5,498 nucleotides of DNA from Neisseriales bacterium (GTDB taxonomy: Bacteria; Pseudomonadota; Gammaproteobacteria; Burkholderiales; UBA11063), in the NCBI GenBank assembly GCA_003538525.1, contig DPRZ01000265.1:1-5498 (forward strand). The letters run 5' to 3'. The position numbers and the translations under genes are program-made. The notes beneath the pieces were generated by a model. The model was not told the origin of the DNA and made no database searches. It saw only the letters and a list, made by a program, of their open reading frames with translations. Shown here one piece after another: positions 1 to 5,498 of this stretch. Numbering within the stretch: the stretch's first letter is position 1; every line of letters starts with the position of its first letter.

Positions 1-705
1 CATCATCAAATTAATGCGCGCAAGCGAATTGATATGTTGATGGATAGCGAGGGACGAGTTGAAATTGGCGCAGAAGTTAAGCCAATTGATATCTTAAAGT
101 TCAAAGATAGTAAAAAATACGCTGATCGTTTGGTCGATACCAAAGCTAAAATCGGTGAAGATGATGCTTTGGTGGTGATGCAAGGCGCGATCAATCAACA
201 AATGGTAGTTATCGCCGCCTTTGAATTCCGCTTTATTGGTGGTTCAATGGGGTCGGTAGTTGGTGAACGTTTTGTGCGCGGGGTTAAAGCGGCTGTAGAT
301 AATAATTGCCCGTTTATTTGTGTAGCGGCCTCAGGTGGTGCGCGGATGCAAGAAGGTGTTAATTCGTTAATGCAAATGGCGAAAACTTCTGCGGTATTAC
401 GCTTGCTAACCAATAAACAGTTACCATTTATTTCAATTTTAACCGATCCAACCATGGGTGGGGTTTCAGCCAGTTTTGCTTTCCTTGGTGATGTGGTAAT
501 TGCTGAGCCAGGGGCTTTAATTGGTTTTGCAGGTCCGCGCGTGATTGAACAAACTGTGCGTGAGAAGCTGCCTGAAGGATTCCAAACCGCCGAGTTCTTG
601 GTTGAGAATGGTGCGATTGATATGGTCGTTACACGGCAAAATCTTAAATATGAAGTTAGTCGCCTGATTCGCTTATTGATGAATAAAGAAATTGAGGCGT
701 CATGA
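1..705 (+). CDS. accD: Acetyl-CoA carboxylase carboxyltransferase subunit beta (5'-truncated by window edge)
   Basis: This is the beta subunit of the carboxyltransferase half of acetyl-CoA carboxylase. With AccA it moves the carboxyl group from carboxybiotin on AccB to acetyl-CoA, giving malonyl-CoA for fatty acid synthesis in the cytoplasm. The frame is open from base 1 (it begins [11 protein letters not shown]), so the ATG at 34 is an internal methionine. By comparison with the 304-residue E. coli protein, roughly the first 55-60 codons, including the four-cysteine zinc finger, lie outside the window. The crotonase-fold core is visible: [15 protein letters not shown] from 238, SGGARMQEG at 331-357, [13 protein letters not shown] at 439-477 and [17 protein letters not shown] at 523-573. 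These glycine-rich loops form the acyl-CoA site and oxyanion hole. The C-terminus stops soon after the last helix ([10 protein letters not shown]), without the long proline-rich tail of E. coli AccD. The stop overlaps the mtnN start. Identification is very secure. Confidence 0.98.
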   Translation, partial: HHQINARKRIDMLMDSEGRVEIGAEVKPIDILKFKDSKKYADRLVDTKAKIGEDDALVVMQGAINQQMVVIAAFEFRFIGGSMGSVVGERFVRGVKAAVDNNCPFICVAASGGARMQEGVNSLMQMAKTSAVLRLLTNKQLPFISILTDPTMGGVSASFAFLGDVVIAEPGALIGFAGPRVIEQTVREKLPEGFQTAEFLVENGAIDMVVTRQNLKYEVSRLIRLLMNKEIEAS

Positions 706-1400
706 AATTAGCCATAATTTGTGCGATGGAAGAAGAGTTAGCGGCAATTGAAGCGGCGGTAAGCTTAAACTTAGTGGCGAAATTAGACAAAGCTAGTAAT
801 AATTATGCCGAATATAAGTTTGGCGAACATACAATTATTTTGGTGGTCAGTGGAATTGGTAAAGTTAATGCTGCGGTTACGACGCAGATTTTAATTGATA
901 ATTTTGCGCCTGATGCGATTGTCAATGTGGGCGTTGCGGGTAGTTTGACGCGCGACTTAGTGTTTGGTGACGTGGTAATTGCCACTGATTTAGTTGAACA
1001 TGATTTTGATATTACAGCTTTTGGGGTTCCACTTGGACAAATTGCGCGGATGGATACGTTTTCATTTGCCGCGGATGCTAAATTAAATGAGTTATTGCAT
1101 TCGGTAAGTTTATTAAATCATCAAGTTGTGTTAGGACGCATTGTTAGTGGCGATCAATTCATTGATGATGAACAAAAAGCGCTATTTTTACGCAATGAAT
1201 TTAAGGCGCTAGCTTGTGAAATGGAAGGCGCTGCAATTGCGCATGTCTGTTATTTAAATAAAGTCCCATTTGCGGTGGTGCGTTCATTGTCGGATATGGC
1301 TGGTCAAGATGGTCAAGGAATTCATTCGTTTAATGAATTAAAGGAAATGGCGGCTGGACGGGCGGCATTAGTAGTTAAAAATTTAATGGAGAAACTCTAA
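702..1400 (+). CDS. mtnN: 5'-methylthioadenosine/S-adenosylhomocysteine nucleosidase
   Basis: This cytoplasmic enzyme (also called Pfs or MTAN) cleaves adenine from S-adenosylhomocysteine, methylthioadenosine and 5'-deoxyadenosine. It relieves product inhibition of methyltransferases and radical-SAM enzymes, and supplies S-ribosylhomocysteine. The 232-residue length equals that of the E. coli enzyme. Visible family motifs are AMEEE (residues 8-12, with the catalytic Glu12), SGIGKV (50-55), NVGVAGS (75-81), DITAFG (103-108), SGDQFI (149-154), [11 protein letters not shown] (173-183, whose glutamates hold the ribose) and RSLSDMA (194-200, with Asp198 as the adenine-protonating acid, E. coli Asp197). 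The start is the ATG of an ATGA overlap with the accD stop. A short GAGG at 694-697 precedes it, so translation is probably coupled to accD. The asd start follows one base after the stop. No key residue is missing. I cannot see a luxS gene here, so a role in autoinducer-2 synthesis is untested. Confidence 0.97.
   Translation: MKLAIICAMEEELAAIEAAVSLNLVAKLDKASNNYAEYKFGEHTIILVVSGIGKVNAAVTTQILIDNFAPDAIVNVGVAGSLTRDLVFGDVVIATDLVEHDFDITAFGVPLGQIARMDTFSFAADAKLNELLHSVSLLNHQVVLGRIVSGDQFIDDEQKALFLRNEFKALACEMEGAAIAHVCYLNKVPFAVVRSLSDMAGQDGQGIHSFNELKEMAAGRAALVVKNLMEKL
1388..1391 (+). promoter_or_regulatory. Ribosome binding site for asd
   Basis: GGAG lies inside the last codons of mtnN. It is 10 bases before the ATG at 1402 and 13 before the second ATG at 1405, so it favours 1402 as the asd start, at the long end of usual spacing. 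The E. coli protein aligns equally well with either methionine, so the choice rests on this spacing alone. Confidence 0.5.
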
Positions 1401-1401
1401 A

Positions 1402-2523
1402 ATGATGAAAGTTGGATTTATTGGTTGGCGCGGTATGGTGGGGTCGGTTCTAATGGAACGGATGCGTGCGGAGAGTGATTTTAACGCAATTAGCCCAGTA
1501 TTTTTTTCAACCTCGAGCGTTGGCGGTGAATCACCGTATGTTGGCAAAGATGTTGGCGTGTTACAAGATGCTTATGAGTGCAAATTGTTAGCGTCACTTG
1601 ATTGTATCGTTACAACGCAAGGTAGTGATTATACCAAAGAGGTTTTACCAAAATTACGTAGCGCTGGTTGGAATGGTTATTGGCTAGATGCGAGTTCAGG
1701 CTTACGCATGGATGATGATGCGATTATTGTTTTAGATCCAATTAATCGTCAATTAATTGAACAAGGTTTAAGCAGCGGAATTAAAAATTATGTTGGTGGT
1801 AATTGCACGGTAAGCTTAATGTTACTGGGTTTAGATGGTCTATTCAAAGCAGATTTAATTGAATGGATTTCATCGATGACTTATCAAGCAGCCTCAGGCG
1901 CTGGAGCGAATAATATTCGTGAATTACTCAAACAAAGTGGCGCACTTTATGCGGCCGCTAAAGACTTATTAGATGATAAAAATGCTTCGATTTTGGATAT
2001 TGATTATCGGGTTACTCAAGAATTACATTCAGCGAATTTCCCGCAACAATATTTTGGTGCACCACTCGCAGGAAGTGTTATTCCTTGGATTGATGCTGGG
2101 TTGGAAAATGGGCAAACTAAAGAAGAATGGAAAGGCGGCGTTGAAGCCAACAAGATTTTGGGTTATACACCTGATACGGTTAAAGTTGATGGAACTTGTG
2201 TGCGGGTTGGCGTGTTACGCAGTCATTCACAAGCCTTAACCATTAAACTTAAACGTAGTGATTTAAGTTTGGCGGAAATTGAACAAATTATTGCTAAAGC
2301 TAATCCATGGGTTAAATTTGTTGCTAATAATAAAGCCGATACCTTACGTGAATTAACTCCAGCTAGTGTCAGTGGAACGCTGGATATTGCGGTTGGGCGC
2401 TTAAAAAGCTTAAAATTTGGTCCAGAATACATTAGTTTATTTACAGTTGGCGATCAATTACTGTGGGGTGCTGCGGAACCATTGCGTCGGATGCTAAATA
2501 TTTTAGTGGAAAAACATGCGTAA
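1402..2523 (+). CDS. asd: Aspartate-semialdehyde dehydrogenase (Gram-negative type)
   Basis: Asd reduces L-aspartyl-4-phosphate to aspartate 4-semialdehyde with NADPH. This is the branch-point step towards diaminopimelate/lysine (cell wall), threonine and methionine. At 373 residues it is close to the E. coli enzyme (367) and aligns along its whole length. The N-terminal nucleotide-binding loop is GFIGWRGMVGSV (residues 5-16). The phosphate-binding Arg is in GLRMDDDA (Arg102), the catalytic cysteine is Cys135 in VGGNCTVSLM, and YQAASGAGA (161-169) follows. EEWKG spans 241-245, CVRVG contains Arg268, and the acid/base His275 is in LRSHSQA. The C-terminal signature VGDQLLWGAAEPLRRML (349-365) is typical. 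The start at 1402 lies one base after the mtnN stop; ATG at 1405 is an alternative. The last 8 bases overlap the fimV-like start. The protein appears intact and functional. Confidence 0.98.
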   Translation: MMKVGFIGWRGMVGSVLMERMRAESDFNAISPVFFSTSSVGGESPYVGKDVGVLQDAYECKLLASLDCIVTTQGSDYTKEVLPKLRSAGWNGYWLDASSGLRMDDDAIIVLDPINRQLIEQGLSSGIKNYVGGNCTVSLMLLGLDGLFKADLIEWISSMTYQAASGAGANNIRELLKQSGALYAAAKDLLDDKNASILDIDYRVTQELHSANFPQQYFGAPLAGSVIPWIDAGLENGQTKEEWKGGVEANKILGYTPDTVKVDGTCVRVGVLRSHSQALTIKLKRSDLSLAEIEQIIAKANPWVKFVANNKADTLRELTPASVSGTLDIAVGRLKSLKFGPEYISLFTVGDQLLWGAAEPLRRMLNILVEKHA

Positions 2524-2572
2524 ATTACTGCTAGCACTCACGGGTGCTATGCTTAGTTTTTATAGCTTTGCT
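2516..2572 (+). other. Signal peptide of the FimV-like protein
   Basis: Residues 1-19 show a basic start (MRK), a hydrophobic core (LLLALTGAML) and a likely signal peptidase I site, SFA before Asp20. The mature protein would begin DLGEIKVNS, which is where the conserved FimV domain starts in its relatives. This places the N-terminal half in the periplasm. Confidence 0.75.
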
Positions 2573-4696
2573 GATTTGGGTGAGATAAAAGTTAATTCTT
2601 ATCTAAGTCAGCCGCTAAATGCAACGATTCCGATAACTGGCATTAGTGAGGCAAGTTTATCCGAGTTGGCAATTGGTTTAGCTAGTAGTGCAAAATTTAA
2701 AAATAATGGAATCAGCTTTAGTCCTGAATTAGGTAGTTTGCAATTTAAAATTGTAAATTCGAAAGGTGCGCCTTTTTTACAGATTAGCTCTAACCGTGCG
2801 ATTAATTCTCCTGTATTAAAAATATTACTCCATTATCAACAAAATAGCGATGATTTTTACCGTCAATATACTTTATTGCTTGATCCGATTGAAGTAAGTA
2901 ATAATGTTGTGAGTAATAGTGCAGCTCCTGCTAGGTTTAAGCATGAAGTTGTAATGCACAAGATTACTGGTGAAAAACCTATTGCGGTGAGTAATAACAC
3001 ATCTAAAATTAATCCAAATCTAACCTCAAAAAATGTATTTATGATGGACTTTACTAATCCATACGTCATGCAGCGTTTGGCTAATTTTGACCAAAAGTCA
3101 ATGATTTATACCACTTTGTCAAATGATAATCTATATGCGATTGCACGCTTTGAACAATTAATTTATCCTCATGCGTTGTTGAATCTAAATCAAATTATAA
3201 TTGCTCTAGGTTTAGAGAATTATCCTAAAATAAAACCGTTAGGGCAGCCTTATGAATCAGGGGTGAAAATATTACTACCTTTACCACAAGATATTAATTT
3301 AATTCAATCTGCACTGGCGGATCAGTATTTATTGGGCGCATCCTTAAGTTCAAGCGAACGTTTAGGTGTATTGCGTGCCATGGCGGCCGCTTTTGAGGTG
3401 AGTTTAAAAATTGAGTCAGCCGATCTATTTGCGGGCAAAAATTCAGTTATGACAGTGGCATCAGCACCTGTGAAAAAACATTTTGTGCTGCAACCAATGC
3501 CACCAGCATATGAAGATAAAGGTTTAATTGACACGCTTTTAGAGTATAAATATTATTTGGGTTTGGGTTTGCTATTTGCGCTGGGCATGCTGTTGCTGAA
3601 TAAGAGAATTAAATTACGTGCTGCGCAAAATAAGAGTTTGTCAATGCGTATGCCAAGCATGCATCCAGTGGCTGCTGCTGATGGTGTGACGATCAACTCC
3701 GTCAGTGATATGCTAGAGCGAAATAACGCTGGTGAACGTAACTTGGAGTCATTTGAGCAGCAAGAGCTAGAGTCGATCGATAACAGTGCAGCGAGTATTG
3801 AGGGTGGTGATGAAGTTCAGTCATTGAATGTGTCAAATAACAGTTTAAAGCCTGTTGATGAAGAGTTAATCAACACCTTAGAGCACTTATTGTCTTTTGA
3901 TGATACTCGCGATGATATTCGCTATAAATTGCTGGAATTATATTTGAGTGCCAATCGCATTGAGGCGGCTAATTTAGTTTATGCCAAATTAGATCAATCT
4001 TTGGATTCGGATAGTTCTTTACGTGGTAATTTGATCGATATTTGCAAAGAGTATGATTTTGTACCGCATGCTGGTTTAGCTGTCGCCGCAACGGAAGTTG
4101 CTTCATCAAAGCTTGCAACTGAACTTATGCTTGATGAACCAGAAGTTTTAATTCCAAGTGTTGCAGATTTATCGGCTCAAGAAAAAGAACAATTACTGAA
4201 AAAATTAACTCCTGAACTAATCCATGAGCAAGCTGAACCTTCTGATGAGCTGAACGAATTATCGCACGAGATTGATTTTACGCCCCAGGAGTTAGTTGCT
4301 CCTGATGTGGCAGTGGACGCGCTTGGCGCTGATTTTGCGAGTGAACGGGTGATAGATTTTTCTGGGTTTAATCAAGTTAGTTCTTCCTCTGTTGAGGCAG
4401 CAGATACTCACGGAGTTCCAGCCAATGTTCCAGAGGTCGCAGTCGATAGGCTAACTCATCATGAATGGAGTGATTCTGATTTACAAGTGATAAATTCGAC
4501 GCTACAGGATGATACGCGGCTTGATGTTGATGCTAGCTTAGATGAAAAGTTAAATTTAGCCCAAATGTATTATCAGATTGAGGAATTGGCTAAAGCGCGC
4601 GAAATTTTAATTGAGTTAATTAATTCTTCAGCTGCTAACTCATCGACTAAAGTTCAAGCTCAGCAATTATTGACGGATTTGGGGTTAAATGACTAG
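2516..4696 (+). CDS. fimV: FimV/TspA-family inner-membrane protein
   Basis: FimV proteins are bitopic inner-membrane scaffolds linked to type IV pilus assembly, polar localisation and cAMP signalling in Pseudomonas; the neisserial relative is TspA. Seen here: a signal peptide (residues 1-19, ending SFA before Asp20), then the FimV N-terminal domain starting LGEIKVNSYLSQPLNATI (21-38) and closing with YRQYTLLLDP (115-124). A diverged LysM-like stretch follows (about 197-257: NDNLYAIARFEQ to GVKILLPLP), then one transmembrane helix (about 346-362) and a basic stop-transfer segment (KRIKLR). A TPR-like helical region spans about 449-518, followed by an acidic low-complexity linker and the FimV C-terminal motif (about 676-723: LNLAQMYYQIEELAKAREIL). 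Its position between asd and truA is the usual fimV location. At 726 residues it is shorter than P. aeruginosa FimV (about 919). The start overlaps the end of asd by 8 bases, behind a weak GTGGA at 2506-2510. The family is secure; the exact role in this organism is inferred. Confidence 0.9.
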   Translation: MRKLLLALTGAMLSFYSFADLGEIKVNSYLSQPLNATIPITGISEASLSELAIGLASSAKFKNNGISFSPELGSLQFKIVNSKGAPFLQISSNRAINSPVLKILLHYQQNSDDFYRQYTLLLDPIEVSNNVVSNSAAPARFKHEVVMHKITGEKPIAVSNNTSKINPNLTSKNVFMMDFTNPYVMQRLANFDQKSMIYTTLSNDNLYAIARFEQLIYPHALLNLNQIIIALGLENYPKIKPLGQPYESGVKILLPLPQDINLIQSALADQYLLGASLSSSERLGVLRAMAAAFEVSLKIESADLFAGKNSVMTVASAPVKKHFVLQPMPPAYEDKGLIDTLLEYKYYLGLGLLFALGMLLLNKRIKLRAAQNKSLSMRMPSMHPVAAADGVTINSVSDMLERNNAGERNLESFEQQELESIDNSAASIEGGDEVQSLNVSNNSLKPVDEELINTLEHLLSFDDTRDDIRYKLLELYLSANRIEAANLVYAKLDQSLDSDSSLRGNLIDICKEYDFVPHAGLAVAATEVASSKLATELMLDEPEVLIPSVADLSAQEKEQLLKKLTPELIHEQAEPSDELNELSHEIDFTPQELVAPDVAVDALGADFASERVIDFSGFNQVSSSSVEAADTHGVPANVPEVAVDRLTHHEWSDSDLQVINSTLQDDTRLDVDASLDEKLNLAQMYYQIEELAKAREILIELINSSAANSSTKVQAQQLLTDLGLND
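3551..3601 (+). other. Single transmembrane helix of the FimV-like protein
   Basis: Residues 346-362 (YYLGLGLLFALGMLLLN) form an uninterrupted hydrophobic segment. The following KRIKLRAAQNK is strongly basic, as expected for the cytoplasmic side. It divides the protein into a periplasmic half (about 325 residues) and a cytoplasmic half (about 364 residues), the topology known for FimV. Confidence 0.85.
4541..4684 (+). other. FimV C-terminal domain (TPR-like)
   Basis: Residues about 676-723 form two amphipathic helices (DEKLNLAQMYYQIEELAKAREILIEL, then STKVQAQQLLTDLG after a short loop). This matches the conserved cytoplasmic end of FimV proteins, a TPR-like unit that in Pseudomonas contacts cytoplasmic partners. 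It is the best-preserved part of the cytoplasmic half and shows the reading frame is intact to its end. Confidence 0.75.
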
Positions 4697-5471
4697 ATAC
4701 GCATTATTATTAGAATATGATGGCAGTGATTATTATGGTTGGCAGACGCAAAAAGATGTGGTAACCGTTCAGCAACAGCTGGAAAAAGCCTTAAGTTCTT
4801 TTGCTAATCATCCTGTGACGACAGTGACTGCAGGTAGAACCGATACTGGTGTGCATGCGCTTAATCAGGTGGTGCATTTTGATAGTAGTGCCACCCGCAG
4901 TTTGGCGGGCTGGATTAATGCGGTAAATAGTAAATTACCGATTACGATTCGGGTCAAAGATGTAGTTAAAGTTCCAGCTAATTTTGATGCACGCTTTTCG
5001 GCCTTGAGTCGAACCTACCATTATTATTTATTAATTCAACCGCAGCAATCGGCGTTATTTAATCGGCATGCGGGCTGGTATTATCGTGAACTTGATCTTG
5101 AAATGATGCAGAAAGCGGCTAATTTATTGATTGGTAAGCATGATTTCTCTGCATTCCGTGCCTCAGCCTGCCAAGCCAATACTCCAACGCGAGAAATGCG
5201 TTCAATTAATATTGAACAACGTGAGAATATGTTTAGATTTAGTTTGACGGCGAATGCTTTTTTACATCATATGGTGCGCAATATTATTGGCGCCTTGCTG
5301 TATGTCGGTAATCAACGAATTAGCCTGGCTGAGTTTCATGCGGTTTTTAAGCAAAGTGATCGGCGCTTAGCACCTCCAACCTTTATGCCCAATGGCTTAT
5401 ATTTAGCTGCTGTTGAATATCCGCAAACTATTTTTACTCCTGCGGATCTTTCGATTTGGCGCTTTAATTAA
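4689..5471 (+). CDS. truA: tRNA pseudouridine(38-40) synthase
   Basis: TruA isomerises uridines 38, 39 and 40 in the anticodon stem-loop of many tRNAs to pseudouridine, acting as a cytoplasmic homodimer. It is 260 residues long, near the E. coli enzyme (270). Visible motifs are EYDGSDYYGWQTQ (residues 9-21), AGRTDTGVHA (48-57) with the catalytic Asp52 (E. coli Asp60), FDARFSAL (99-106), RTYHYYL (108-114) with the conserved active-site tyrosine, HDFSAFRA (151-158), and FLHHMVRNIIGAL (191-203) close to the second half of the active site. GLYLAAVEYP (236-245) closes the fold. The ATG lies inside the end of the fimV-like gene (8-base overlap) behind GGGG at 4681-4684, so translation is probably coupled. 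No key residue is missing. The gene commonly follows fimV and precedes trpF in related bacteria. Confidence 0.97.
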   Translation: MTRYALLLEYDGSDYYGWQTQKDVVTVQQQLEKALSSFANHPVTTVTAGRTDTGVHALNQVVHFDSSATRSLAGWINAVNSKLPITIRVKDVVKVPANFDARFSALSRTYHYYLLIQPQQSALFNRHAGWYYRELDLEMMQKAANLLIGKHDFSAFRASACQANTPTREMRSINIEQRENMFRFSLTANAFLHHMVRNIIGALLYVGNQRISLAEFHAVFKQSDRRLAPPTFMPNGLYLAAVEYPQTIFTPADLSIWRFN

Positions 5472-5476
5472 TTCTT

Positions 5477-5482
5477 AGGAGA
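5477..5482 (+). promoter_or_regulatory. Ribosome binding site of the next gene
   Basis: AGGAGA, just after the truA stop, is the best Shine-Dalgarno match in the window. It lies 4, 7 and 10 bases before the in-frame ATGs at 5487, 5490 and 5493, so the second is best placed. The ATG at 5482 reads only two codons before TGA and is not a start. Confidence 0.7.
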
Positions 5483-5486
5483 TGGC

Positions 5487-5498
5487 ATGATGATGTGT
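5487..5498 (+). CDS. Start of an unidentified downstream gene (3'-truncated by window edge)
   Basis: Only four codons are visible: three ATGs in a row, then TGT. A strong ribosome binding site sits directly upstream and there is no terminator after truA, so this is probably the next gene of the same transcript. In many relatives trpF follows truA, but four codons cannot identify the product. The true start may be 5487, 5490 or 5493. Confidence 0.5.

Noticed and set aside
34..36. ATG at 34 as the accD start
   Set aside because: The frame is open to base 1 and the upstream codons match conserved AccD sequence, so the gene begins outside the window.
6..455. Two antisense reading frames opposite accD (6-194 and 195-455)
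   Set aside because: They lie fully inside the strongly conserved accD frame on the other strand, resemble no known protein and have no convincing start signals.
1319..1339. Perfect inverted repeat with 8-base arms (AATTCATT / AATGAATT) and a 5-base loop
   Set aside because: It lies inside mtnN where it encodes IHSFNEL, is very AT-rich and has no T-tract, so a terminator is unlikely. Such palindromes arise often by chance in AT-rich DNA.
1973..2239. Open frame of 88 codons on the + strand inside asd
   Set aside because: It overlaps intact asd in another frame across conserved residues, and its translation looks like out-of-frame AT-rich sequence.
2863..3534. Antisense frames opposite fimV (2863-3069 and 3322-3534)
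   Set aside because: They are short, hydrophobic or low-information, and best explained as shadows of the fimV coding frame.
1..5498. Possible mobile elements, CRISPR arrays, tRNA/rRNA genes or riboswitches
   Set aside because: No transposase or integrase motifs, direct repeat arrays, RNA gene signatures or long untranslated leaders were seen. Coding sequence fills nearly the whole window.

Overview
The window is a compact, gene-dense stretch of a bacterial chromosome. Five genes lie on the + strand, and a sixth just begins at the right edge. In order they are accD (3' part only), mtnN, asd, fimV-like and truA, followed by the first codons of an unidentified gene. Nothing on the - strand looks like a real gene. 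The DNA is AT-rich, with many TTA leucine and AAA/AAT codons. The longest stretch between genes is 15 bases.

The gene set points to a Gram-negative proteobacterium. Asd is the Gram-negative (E. coli-like) type, AccD ends in the usual proteobacterial motifs, and a FimV/TspA-family protein sits between asd and truA. The neighbour order asd-fimV-truA is familiar in beta- and gammaproteobacteria, where trpF, trpB, trpA and accD often follow truA. The AccD motif wording and the AT-rich composition fit an AT-rich betaproteobacterium (for example something near Neisseriales), but this is inference from remembered family sequences, not a search result.

Layout: 1-705 carries the carboxyltransferase domain of AccD (fatty acid synthesis). 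702-1400 is MtnN, the MTA/SAH nucleosidase (methyl cycle and salvage). 1402-2523 is Asd (the aspartate pathway to lysine/DAP, threonine and methionine). 2516-4696 is a FimV-like inner-membrane protein with a periplasmic N-terminal half and an acidic cytoplasmic tail. 4689-5471 is TruA (tRNA pseudouridines 38-40). Another reading frame starts near 5487 behind a strong ribosome binding site.

Every junction is tight: a 4-base overlap, a 1-base gap, two 8-base overlaps and a 15-base gap. I see no terminator or obvious promoter between genes. The simplest reading is one transcript with translational coupling. The functions are mostly housekeeping; the variable element is the FimV-like protein. I did not find evidence of an undescribed defence, mobile or regulatory system here. 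The points most worth a second look are the position of accD-mtnN upstream of asd and the diverged, shortened FimV.
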